Positions 6,807 to 14,712 of a stretch of DNA of 14,712 nucleotides are shown piece after piece. The DNA lies in NCBI GenBank assembly GCA_046295655.1, contig JBKBMT010000063.1:1-14712 (forward strand). The letters are read 5' to 3'. The notes under the pieces were generated by a model. That model saw only the letters and a program-made list of their open reading frames with translations, had not been told where the DNA came from and searched no databases. The position numbers and the translations under genes are program-made. This DNA is from JBKBMT01 sp046295655 (GTDB lineage: Bacteria; Pseudomonadota; Alphaproteobacteria; Rhodobacterales; Rhodobacteraceae). Positions within the stretch are counted from its first letter, which is position 1; each line of letters begins with the position of its first letter.

Positions 6807-7300
6807 TGCCGATGACCCGACCCGCCCTTGCCCGTTTCCTGCGCGACCGGTCCGGCGCCGCCCTTGTGGAATTCGCCATCTCGCTGCCGCTGGTGCTGCT
6901 GGTGTTTGCGGTCATCGTGGAATCCGGCCGTGTGTTCTGGGGCTACCAAGCGGCGGTTGCCGGCGTGCGCGAGGCCTCGCGATATCTGGCCCGTGTGACG
7001 CCGCAGGACATCTGCATCACCGGCGGCTCGCTGTCGGGCATGACCACGCGGGTCGAGCAGATCGTCGCGCAATCTGTCACCGGCGCGGGTATCCTGCCCG
7101 ACCGGCTCACGCTTGTCTCGGCCATACCGGACTACACCTGCGTCCCCGGTCCATTCCGGCTGGACCCGGCGCCGGTTGCCCAGGTGACGGCAGAGTTGCG
7201 GATCGAACTGCCGTTCTCGGGCATCCGGCAGTTCTTCGGAACGCTTGCCGTGCCGGTCGAGACCACGATCTCCGACACGTCGAGGGTATTCGGGATATGA
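6806..7300 (+). CDS. TadE-family pseudopilin (first copy)
   Basis: The protein is 164 aa. The leader MPMTRPALARFLRDRSG is followed by AALVEFAISLPLVLLVFAVI, the TadE prepilin-like signature with Glu at +5 after Gly17. It continues with ESGRVFWGYQAAVAGVREAS. The remaining ~100 residues form a small extracytoplasmic domain with two cysteines (70, 112). TadE/TadF are processed minor pilins needed for Flp pilus assembly. The start ATG overlaps the tadG-like stop by one base (TGATG at 6804-6808); an alternative ATG two codons on (6812) is possible. The stop overlaps the next gene by ATGA. It is translationally coupled on both sides. Confidence 0.88.
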   Translation: MPMTRPALARFLRDRSGAALVEFAISLPLVLLVFAVIVESGRVFWGYQAAVAGVREASRYLARVTPQDICITGGSLSGMTTRVEQIVAQSVTGAGILPDRLTLVSAIPDYTCVPGPFRLDPAPVAQVTAELRIELPFSGIRQFFGTLAVPVETTISDTSRVFGI

Positions 7301-7905
7301 GGCACCTCGGAACCCATCTGCGGGACGAAAGCGGCGCGACGCTGGTGGAATATGCCATCGTGATGGCGCTGTTCCTCTTCCTGCTGTTCGGCCTGATCGA
7401 TTTCGGCAGGCTGGCAAATTCGGTGGCCATGGCCGAAAAGGCCGTCCACATTGCCGCCCGCACCGCGATCGTCCGCCCGCCGGCCTGCGCCGGGGTGCCG
7501 CTGCGCCACGAGCGCGGCAGCGCAACCGCGCCCGGCTACGGCACACCCTGCCGGTCGGTTCCCGGCGCTTGCGCGATGCCTGCGGCTGTCATCTGCACCG
7601 GGTCCGCCGGCAATGCGACCGCGGTCGAGATCTTCAACCGGGTCCGGCCCCTGCTGCCCGCGGGATCGACCATCGCCGACCTCAGGTTCCGCTACGAACC
7701 GGACCCCGCCCTGGGGTTCCTGGGCGGCCCCTATACGCCCATCGTCACTGTGGAGCTTGCGGACATCGACTTCGTTTTCACCACGCCGCTGGGAGCACTG
7801 GCCGGGGTAGCGGGGGTGCCCGGCTCGACGCTGGGCGGCACCGTGGTCCTGCCGACCGCGAGCGTCTCGCTTCCGGCAGAGGATCTGGCCCATGGCGGAA
7901 GCTGA
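7297..7905 (+). CDS. TadE-family pseudopilin (second copy)
   Basis: The protein is 202 aa. The N-terminus MRHLGTHLRDESG is followed by ATLVEYAIVMALFLFLLFGL and IDFGRLANS. The ATLVEY block at the predicted cleavage site is identical to that of Flp in this locus, pointing to the same peptidase. The extracytoplasmic part has four cysteines between about residues 64 and 97 and a C-terminal half rich in beta-like segments. It starts inside the stop of the preceding gene (ATGA at 7297-7300) and ends 16 bp before the preferred cpaE start. It may be functionally equivalent to TadF, but sequence divergence prevents separating TadE from TadF by eye. Confidence 0.86.
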   Translation: MRHLGTHLRDESGATLVEYAIVMALFLFLLFGLIDFGRLANSVAMAEKAVHIAARTAIVRPPACAGVPLRHERGSATAPGYGTPCRSVPGACAMPAAVICTGSAGNATAVEIFNRVRPLLPAGSTIADLRFRYEPDPALGFLGGPYTPIVTVELADIDFVFTTPLGALAGVAGVPGSTLGGTVVLPTASVSLPAEDLAHGGS

Positions 7906-7921
7906 TGGAGAGGAGCCCCGC

Positions 7922-9057
7922 ATGATCGTCAACGGAAGCGCCACGGCTCATGGTCGGCGGTCGGTCCTGATCCTGTCGCCCAAACTGGCGGTTGCCGAGA
8001 CCCTGGCCGAAGGCCCGGGGCAGCTGCCCGATACCGAAGTCGAGACTTCGGCGGCAAGGGTTTCCGGCATTGCTGCCGCGCCGGATGCGCGGGCCGCGCA
8101 TCGCGGTGTCCCGGTGCTCGCGACCGATGGCACCGAATGCGCGGCGGACGACGTGACGCCGGTGCCGGCAGCGCCGGTCCGCCCGGAGCCGGTTCTGGCC
8201 GAAGCTGCGCAAGAGCCCGCCGCGCAGTTGCCGGTGCCCTTCCGGCGCGGACAGGGCAGGCCAGGCCGTCTGTTTGCGGTGACGCGCGCCCGGGGGGGGA
8301 TGGGGGCGACGACCGTCGCCGTGAATCTGGCCGAGGCATTTTTGGGCAAGACCGGGATCCTGCGCCCGCAGCCCACCCGCGACGTTGTCATTGTAGATCT
8401 CGACTTTCAGTTCGGAAATGTGGCGACGTTTCTGGACAGCGACGATCGGGGGGCGATGCTGAAGCTTGCCCTGGCCGATGCAGCGCGGCATCCCGAGGTC
8501 ATCGACTCGATGCCTTCGGCCCATGCCAGCGGGCTTCGGGTGTTGCCGGCACCCGCCGAGGCGGCGCCGCTCGACGTGATGACCCCTGCCGCGGTCGCAT
8601 CGCTGATCGATGCCCTTCTGGACCGGAACGCGATTGTGGTGGTCGATCTTCCCCGCGTGCTGGTCGACTGGATCGACCCTGTGCTTTCGCGCGCGGCGGC
8701 GTTGGTGATGGTGACCGATACCAGCGTGCCGTCGATCCGCCATGCCCGACGGATCATCGACGTGATGACCGAGGAGCATCCCGGACTGCCGGTCGAGATC
8801 GTCGTGAACCGCGAGACGCGGCCCTTCATCGGTCAGCGCAGACATATGTCCGAGGCAGCGGAGGCGTTGCGTCACCCGCTGTCGCACTGGCTGCCCGACG
8901 ATCCGCGGGCGGCGCGGGCTGCGATCGACCGGGGCGCACCGCTTTCCGAGGTCGCGCCGCGTTCGGCCTTGACCAAGGCAATCGGAAAGCTCTCGCAGGA
9001 GCTCGCAAGGAAATACCTCGACCAGCAGGCAGCGGTCGCAACTTCGGAGGTCAAGTG

Positions 9058-9058
<1 letters not shown>
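7922..9058 (+). CDS. cpaE: Tad pilus localisation ATPase-like protein CpaE/TadZ
   Basis: The 378-aa protein belongs to the ParA/MinD superfamily. The first ~115 residues are weakly conserved and turn Pro/Ala/Glu-rich (80-105), resembling a reduced receiver-like domain plus linker. The ATPase-like domain starts at about 117 with FAVTRARGGMGATTVAVNLA. The deviant Walker A (123-131) lacks both usual lysines: Arg replaces the signature Lys and Ala replaces the P-loop Lys. The Ala is common in CpaE/TadZ. VIVDLDFQFGNVATFLD (156-172) is the Walker A'/Asp region typical of CpaE. CpaE places the Tad machine at the cell pole. The ATG at 7922 has GGAGAGGAG just upstream; an in-frame ATG at 7892 would overlap the preceding gene and lacks a site. 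The stop overlaps cpaF (TGATG). Confidence 0.92.
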
Positions 9059-10448
<1,390 letters not shown>

Positions 10449-10452
<4 letters not shown>

Positions 10453-11423
10453 ACCGGGCATCGCTCGACCTGATCGACCCCGATCTTCTGCTCTATGCCG
10501 GCGTCTTTCTGGGCGTCCTGCTGGCCTGGGAGGGGCTGCGCCAGATCCTGCGGCGCAGCGAAACGGCGGCCGAGGCAAAATGCCGCCGCCTGCGGATGAT
10601 CGCCCGAGGGGCGCGGCCGGATCAGGTGCTGGCGATCCTTGCGCCGAAGGAGACGACGGGACTGGCCGCGCGGCTGCCTTTCGCCCGCGACCTGCCGCGG
10701 CTGGTGCGGCAGTCGGGCCTGCCGATCCGCACCGACAGTCTGCTGCTGCTGTGCCTTCTGGGAACGGTCATGTTCACCGCGCTGTCCTTTCCCTTCGTCC
10801 CGATCATCGTGTCCCTGCCGCTGGCGCTGGTGCTGTTCGTCGGCCTGCCGCTTCTGGCGGTCAAGGTGGCGCGCGACCGCCGCATCGCCCGGCTGACGGC
10901 GCAACTGCCCGACGCGCTGGACCTGATGGCGCGCGGCCTGAAGGTCGGTCATCCAATCAACGCCACGGTGCAGAGCGTGGCCGAGGACATGCCGGATCCG
11001 ATCGCCACCGAATTCGGGATTCTGGTCGATCAGGTTGCCTATGGCGACGATCTGGTACGGGCGTTCCAGGAACTCGCCCGGCGGGTCGATACCGAGGATT
11101 TCCACTATCTGGCCGTGACCGTCGGTATCCAGCACGGCACCGGCGGCAACCTGGGCCGGGTACTGACGGTGCTTTCCAAGGTCGTCAGGGACCGCGCCAT
11201 CATGCGGCGCAAGATCACGGCCATTTCGGCCGAGGGTCGCATCTCGGCCTATATCCTTTCTGCGATCCCGGTGCTGATCGTCGCGGGAACGATGATCACC
11301 GCGCCGCGCTACTACATGGACGTGATCGACGACCCGATGTTCCGCCCCATCGCGATCATCGCGGCGCTGCTGGTCGTCGCGAACGCGCTGGTGCTTCGCC
11401 GGCTTGTCACCTTCCGGTTCTGA
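10449..11423 (+). CDS. tadB: Tad inner-membrane platform protein TadB
   Basis: The 324-aa protein belongs to the type II secretion F (GspF-like) family. It has an N-terminal membrane segment (residues 9-30), a cytoplasmic basic stretch, and a hydrophobic pair at about 97-140. The T2SSF cytoplasmic domain (LTAQLPDALDLMARGLKVGH, then GNLGRVLTVLSKVVRDR) follows, and two C-terminal membrane helices close the protein. With TadC it forms the membrane platform contacted by CpaF. The start at 10449 is fixed by the ATGA overlap with cpaF; in-frame sequence upstream (to 10377) lies inside cpaF and is not used. The stop is 9 bp before tadC. Confidence 0.94.
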
Positions 11424-11432
11424 GAGGCGGCG

Positions 11433-12401
11433 ATGTACGACACCTTTCTCGCGGCGGCCGGCACCATCGGGGTCGATCCCCGCATCCTGATCCTGGCCGG
11501 ACTGGCTGTCGGCACGATGACGGTTCTGGCGGGGCTTCTTGTCCCCCGCCTGGCCTCCGCGGGCCGACGCCAGACGACCACCGCAGGAGCGCCGAGCCTG
11601 ATCCGAACCACCGAGCGCGATCCGGAGGGCATGCTCAAGTCGCTGGTCCCGACCGAACGACGCGAAAGGTCGGAGGTCCGCCGGGCGCTGGCGCGGGCGG
11701 GCTTCGACGGGCCGAACGCGGTGCGCAACTTCTATCTGCTGCGCCTGATCCTTGGCATCGTCCTGCCGGTTGCGCTGTATCTTGGGGTTCTCTTTCAGGC
11801 GAGCCTGCCGCTGCCGATCGGGGTGCGTGCGACACTCTCCTCGCTCAGCCAGTTGCAGATCCTTCAGGGCTTCGCGGTCCTCGTCGGGATCGGATTCTAC
11901 GGCCCGGGTCTCTGGTTGAGCGGTCGGATCCGCGAGCGGCGCGAGAGGATCGAGATGGGCTTCCCGAACGCGCTCGACCTGATGCAGGTGGCGGTCGAAT
12001 CCGGGCTTGGATTAGATGCGGCGATGATGCGGGTGGCGCAGGAGCTTCGCCATTTCGCGCCGGAAATCAGCGAGGAGTTCCTGATCACCCAGAAAGAACT
12101 GCAAGCCGGGCGCGACCGCGACCGGGCGTTGCTGGACATGGCCGAAAGGCTGGGCATCGACGAGGCGGGCGCATTCTCCAATGTGGTCCTGCAATCCTCG
12201 CGCTTCGGCACCAATCTGTCCACCGCGCTCATGGTCTACGCCGACGAGATGCGCGTGCGACGCGAGATCCGGGCGCAGGAAAAGGCGAACAAGCTGCCGG
12301 TGCAGATGTCGGCCGTGATGGCCTGCCTGATGCTGCCGGCCCTGTTCATGGTCACGCTGGGGCCGGTCGTCATCCGCTACGTCAACTACTTCGGCAACTG
12401 A
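11433..12401 (+). CDS. tadC: Tad inner-membrane platform protein TadC
   Basis: The 322-aa protein is the second GspF-like platform subunit. It has an N-terminal membrane helix (about 15-37) and a basic cytoplasmic loop. Two hydrophobic segments follow at about 100-165, then the T2SSF domain with GFPNALDLMQVAVESGLGLD and SSRFGTNLSTALMVYADEMR, and C-terminal helices (VMACLMLPALFMVTLGPVVI). GAGAGGCGG precedes the ATG. It is the last recognisable pilus gene in the window. In many loci tadD (a TPR lipoprotein) follows; here a cupin/SnoaL gene follows after 68 bp. No strong terminator is seen at its 3' end. Confidence 0.94.
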   Translation: MYDTFLAAAGTIGVDPRILILAGLAVGTMTVLAGLLVPRLASAGRRQTTTAGAPSLIRTTERDPEGMLKSLVPTERRERSEVRRALARAGFDGPNAVRNFYLLRLILGIVLPVALYLGVLFQASLPLPIGVRATLSSLSQLQILQGFAVLVGIGFYGPGLWLSGRIRERRERIEMGFPNALDLMQVAVESGLGLDAAMMRVAQELRHFAPEISEEFLITQKELQAGRDRDRALLDMAERLGIDEAGAFSNVVLQSSRFGTNLSTALMVYADEMRVRREIRAQEKANKLPVQMSAVMACLMLPALFMVTLGPVVIRYVNYFGN

Positions 12402-12469
12402 ACCACCGCCGCCCTTGCCGGGCCCCGGCGCCGGTGCGACAGTCGGCACAGGCAGCCGGAGGAACCCCG

Positions 12470-13132
12470 ATGACCGCAAAGGCCGAACCCGTCGTTCACA
12501 TCGAGGACGACCGCTTCAAGGTGACGGAATGGAAGTTCGCCCCTGGTGCCGAAACCGGCTGGCACACCCACGGGCATGATTACGTGATCGTTCCGCTGAC
12601 CGACGGGAACCTGCGGCTGGATCATCCCGACGGGCAGGTCAGCCATGCGGCGCTGCATCATGGCGTCCCCTATTCGCGGCGGGTGGGCGTGCATCACAAC
12701 GTCACCAACGCCGGAACCGGGCCGCTGTCGTTTCTGGAGGTAGAGGTGGTGGACGACGCGCTGGCCCATCGCCGGATCGAGGTGATGGAACGCTTCGCCG
12801 CCGCCTGGAATGCCAGGGACGTCGATACCCTGATGGACTGCATGGCCGAGGACTGCGCCTTTCATACGGCCGCCGGGCCGGGTGCCGAAGGCCTGCGGCA
12901 TGAGGGCCGCGCGGCGGTCCGCCGGGCCTATCAGGCGGTCTTCGAGACCTGGGCCGAATGCGCCTGGACCGGCGCACGGCATTCCGTCTGCGGCGACGTC
13001 GGCCTGTCCCGCTGGCGCTTCGTCGGCACCGCGCGGGACGGCCGGCGGGTCGAGGTGGACGGCTGCGACATCCTGCACTTCGCGGGCGAGAAGATCGCGC
13101 TGAAGGACAGCTATCGCAAGACGCGGGCGTGA
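12470..13132 (+). CDS. Two-domain protein: N-terminal cupin + C-terminal SnoaL/NTF2-like
   Basis: The protein is 220 aa with no signal peptide. Residues 1-100 form a small cupin: ETGWHTHGHDYVIVPLTDG (28-46) gives His32, His34 and His36 for metal binding, but the usual Glu of cupin motif 1 is replaced (Tyr/Val), and VGVHHNVTN (72-80) is motif 2 with His75/76. Residues about 104-217 form a SnoaL/NTF2-like cone fold: ERFAAAWNARDVDTLMDCMA, then EDCAFHT, RAAVRRAYQAVFE, RWRFVGTARDGRRVEVDG, and DILHFAGEKI. The substrate is unknown; each domain often occurs alone in small enzymes or binding proteins. AGCCGGAGG lies upstream of the ATG. It is 68 bp after tadC on the same strand, so readthrough is possible, but no pilus role is implied. 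Its stop abuts that of the convergent GNAT gene. Confidence 0.8.
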   Translation: MTAKAEPVVHIEDDRFKVTEWKFAPGAETGWHTHGHDYVIVPLTDGNLRLDHPDGQVSHAALHHGVPYSRRVGVHHNVTNAGTGPLSFLEVEVVDDALAHRRIEVMERFAAAWNARDVDTLMDCMAEDCAFHTAAGPGAEGLRHEGRAAVRRAYQAVFETWAECAWTGARHSVCGDVGLSRWRFVGTARDGRRVEVDGCDILHFAGEKIALKDSYRKTRA

Positions 13133-13582
13133 TCAGGCCGGACGGTTGTAGCGGATGAAGGGGGTCAGCACCCCGATCCGGTCGTAGAGCCGGCGGCCCT
13201 CGGCGTTGAAATCCTGCGTCAGCCACCAGACGGCCGGTGCGCCTGCGGCGTCGGCGGCGGCATAGACCGCCTCGATCAGCGCCCGCCCCGCGCCGGTGCC
13301 CCGGGCCTCGGGCGCGACGAACAGATCCTGCAGGTAGCAGACATCCTCGATCTTCCAGCAGTGCCGGTGAAACAGGTAGTGCGCGATGCCGACCGCTTGG
13401 CCTGCCCGCTCGGCGATCAGCCCGTTGAAGTCGCGTGAATCATCCCCCAGCAGCCTTGCGAAGGTAGAGGCATAGACCGCCTCGGGCACGCTGGTCCGGT
13501 AGAATTCCAGATAGCCGGTCCACAACCGGCGCCAGTCGGACTCGTCCCCGGCCCGCAGGGGGCGGATGGCAAGGTCGTTCAT
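13133..13582 (-). CDS. GNAT-family N-acetyltransferase
   Basis: The protein is 149 aa, a usual single-domain size. It opens with LAIRPLRAGDESDWRRLWTG. The core CYLQDLFVAPEARGTGAGRA contains the acetyl-CoA pyrophosphate-binding pattern (R/Q-x-x-G-x-G/A: ARGTGAG, about residues 93-99). WWLTQDFNAEGRRLYDRIGV follows, the typical N-x-x-A/G-x-x-L-Y segment near the C-terminus. It transfers an acetyl group to an unknown amine, and the resemblance is to small acetyltransferases acting on polyamines or amino acids (general). It starts 64 nt downstream of the binding-protein gene but behind that gene's terminator, so it may be served by readthrough or a weak promoter. The ribosome-binding site is poor. 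Confidence 0.88.
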   Translation of the reverse strand: MNDLAIRPLRAGDESDWRRLWTGYLEFYRTSVPEAVYASTFARLLGDDSRDFNGLIAERAGQAVGIAHYLFHRHCWKIEDVCYLQDLFVAPEARGTGAGRALIEAVYAAADAAGAPAVWWLTQDFNAEGRRLYDRIGVLTPFIRYNRPA

Positions 13583-13596
13583 TCGGTCGCACCACG

Positions 13597-13630
13597 AAAA
13601 GGGGCCGGGCGGCGCATCCGCCGTCCGGCC
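13597..13630 (-). terminator. Intrinsic terminator after the periplasmic binding protein gene
   Basis: On the - strand a 12-bp stem with one mismatch (13619-13630 with 13603-13614) closes a GATG loop. It is followed by CCTTTTC (TTTT at 13600-13597). It lies 17 nt after the binding-protein stop and 15 nt before the GNAT start. It should end most transcripts of the upstream gene. Confidence 0.72.
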
Positions 13631-13646
13631 AGTCTCGGGGGAGAGG

Positions 13647-14712
13647 TTACTGGATCAGCGCGGAAACCGGGATCGGCTCCGAGATGGTCCATTCATCGAT
13701 CACGCGCGGCTGGCCGTTGTCGGTCTCGACGATCAGATACCGCGCGCGGTTCTGGTGGTGCAGCTCGCTGGTGAAGGTGCGCGGCCCGAACAGGGTGGGT
13801 TCGTCCCGCATCTTCTCGAGTTCCGCGACCACCGCAGCCGCATCGGTCGTGCCCGCGCGTTCCACCGCCTTGGCCCAGACGTCGATCATCACGTAACCCG
13901 GATATACATACTGGGTCGATGGGTCGCCGCCGGTCATTTCCCGGTATTTCGCATTGAAGGCCGTCACCTCCGGGTTCGGATCGTCACCGTAGATCGACCC
14001 CTGCACGGGCACGAAGAAGTTCGACAGGTTCGGCACGGCGCTGAGCCAGTAGGACCCGTCGACCCCCGAGCCGTTCAGGATCGGTGCGGTGATGCCGGCA
14101 TCGCGCAGCTGCTTGATGGCCGAGACCGCACCGGGCATCATGGTGCACAGCATGATCGCATCGGGTTCCTGCGGCAGCGCCTTGATCCGGGTGATCTGCG
14201 CCGCGATCGACACGTCGTCGTTCACGAAGGTATCGGACCCGACCAGCGTCGCGCCTTCGAGCCGCGGCAGCATCCAGTCGAAGCCGTCGCAGATGCCCTT
14301 GTTGTATTCGGTCCAGGTGTCGAGCAGGCGGTAGAAGTTGCGCGCATTGCGCTTCTCGTAGGCCCATTCGGCCATGGTCGCGCCCTGCACCGCCGCCAGC
14401 ACCGAGGCAGAGAAGCTGTGCGGCCCGACGCCCTGGATGCCGGCCTTGATCGATTCGGCGCACAGGAAGAACGACACCTTGCCGGCGCTTTCGGCGACCA
14501 GCGCCGCGGGCGAGCCGAAATCGTAGTCGCAGGAGACGACTACGAGATCGGCGCCTTCGTCCACGACGGTCAGGCCGGCGCGCGCCTGGTCGCTGGCGAA
14601 CACGATGTCGACGGCCCTCAGCACGTCTTCCGTCGAGCGGAAGGAATGGGTGAGCCTCACGCGGGCGAAGCCGGCCTGCGCGGCCTCCACCTTCTGGCGG
14701 AAGATGTGGCCG
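13647..14712 (-). CDS. Branched-chain-amino-acid-type ABC transporter substrate-binding protein, 5' end abnormal and running off the window
   Basis: From about 14570 leftward the product (~310 aa) is a type I periplasmic binding protein (LivJ/LivK-like, Peripla_BP_6 type). It has EGADLVVVSCDYDFGSPAAL, GKVSFFLCAESIKAGIQGVG, AEWAYEKRNARNFYRLLDT, DDVSIAAQITRIKAL, and YPGYVMIDVWAKAVERAG, ending ISEPIPVSALIQ. Such proteins capture amino acids, amides or aromatic acids for ABC import; the ligand cannot be told. The frame is open to the window edge with no signal peptide or N-terminal lobe start. Instead, residues encoded at about 14595-14712 look like an AddA/UvrD helicase segment, so this is a fusion, a truncation or an assembly join. 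A GTG at 14690 is in frame but is not a natural start for this family. Its own terminator follows. Confidence 0.8.
   Translation of the reverse strand, partial: GHIFRQKVEAAQAGFARVRLTHSFRSTEDVLRAVDIVFASDQARAGLTVVDEGADLVVVSCDYDFGSPAALVAESAGKVSFFLCAESIKAGIQGVGPHSFSASVLAAVQGATMAEWAYEKRNARNFYRLLDTWTEYNKGICDGFDWMLPRLEGATLVGSDTFVNDDVSIAAQITRIKALPQEPDAIMLCTMMPGAVSAIKQLRDAGITAPILNGSGVDGSYWLSAVPNLSNFFVPVQGSIYGDDPNPEVTAFNAKYREMTGGDPSTQYVYPGYVMIDVWAKAVERAGTTDAAAVVAELEKMRDEPTLFGPRTFTSELHHQNRARYLIVETDNGQPRVIDEWTISEPIPVSALIQ
14595..14712 (-). other. AddA/UvrD-like helicase fragment joined in frame to the binding protein
   Basis: Reading the - strand from the edge gives GHIFRQKVEAAQAGFARVR and then LTHSFRSTEDVLRAVDIVF. 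The SFRST-x-x-VL-x-x-VD-x-VF pattern is the conserved motif of superfamily 1 helicases (NYRST in UvrD/PcrA, SFRS in AddA). The preceding H-x-F-x-x-x-V-E-A-A...-V-x-L spacing fits alphaproteobacterial AddA. Only about 40 codons are visible. The similarity ends at about ASDQARAGL, after which the binding-protein fold begins. The identification is by eye and moderate. Confidence 0.5.

Noticed and set aside
7892..7921. Upstream in-frame start for cpaE at 7892
   Set aside because: It would overlap the preceding tadE-like gene by 14 nt with no ribosome-binding site, whereas GGAGAGGAG sits ideally before the ATG at 7922.
12417..12429. GC palindrome after tadC as an operon terminator
   Set aside because: The stem is only about 5 bp with a 3-nt loop and no T-run follows, so termination cannot be supported.

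Overview
The window reads as chromosomal DNA from a GC-rich phototrophic alphaproteobacterium, most likely a Rhodobacteraceae member (Rhodobacter/Roseobacter type). The basis is the left-end gene order acsF-puhE-hemA-cytochrome c, which is the classical end of the puh arm of the photosynthesis gene cluster in this family. The use of a C4-pathway 5-aminolevulinate synthase and the alphaproteobacterial style of the Tad pilus genes agree with this.

Left region (1-2854, + strand): the last 66 codons of acsF (aerobic Mg-protoporphyrin monomethyl ester cyclase), puhE (multi-spanning membrane protein, probable TTG start), hemA (5-aminolevulinate synthase, overlapping puhE by 11 nt) and a cytochrome c2/c550-type gene. 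The transcript is closed by a clear intrinsic terminator at about 2816-2854. Together these supply tetrapyrrole precursor, bacteriochlorophyll-pathway functions and a soluble electron carrier.

Middle (2863-4205): a LuxR-type HTH regulator on the - strand, divergent from the pilus genes. Between them lies a 488-bp, relatively AT-rich gap with several short inverted repeats and a perfect DnaA-box sequence.

Tad/Flp pilus locus (4206-12401, + strand): flp (59-aa prepilin), a GC hairpin, cpaB/rcpC, a TadG-like protein, two TadE-like pseudopilins, cpaE/tadZ, cpaF/tadA, tadB and tadC. Most junctions overlap (TGATG or ATGA) or are only a few bases long, so this is one operon. It encodes the pilin, minor pilins, ATPase, its localiser and the inner-membrane platform. 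No secretin (CpaC/RcpA), CpaD, prepilin peptidase (CpaA/TadV) or TadD gene is present in the window; the TadG/TadE genes sit where cpaC/cpaD usually are.

Right region (12470-14712): a cupin + SnoaL-like two-domain protein (+), then on the - strand a GNAT acetyltransferase and a branched-chain-amino-acid-type periplasmic binding protein gene with its own terminator. The latter's upstream end, running off the window, does not look like a binding protein. It looks like a piece of an AddA/UvrD-type helicase joined in frame, so the extreme right end is either a real rearrangement or an assembly chimera.

All family assignments come from reading the translated sequence by eye; no database search was run.
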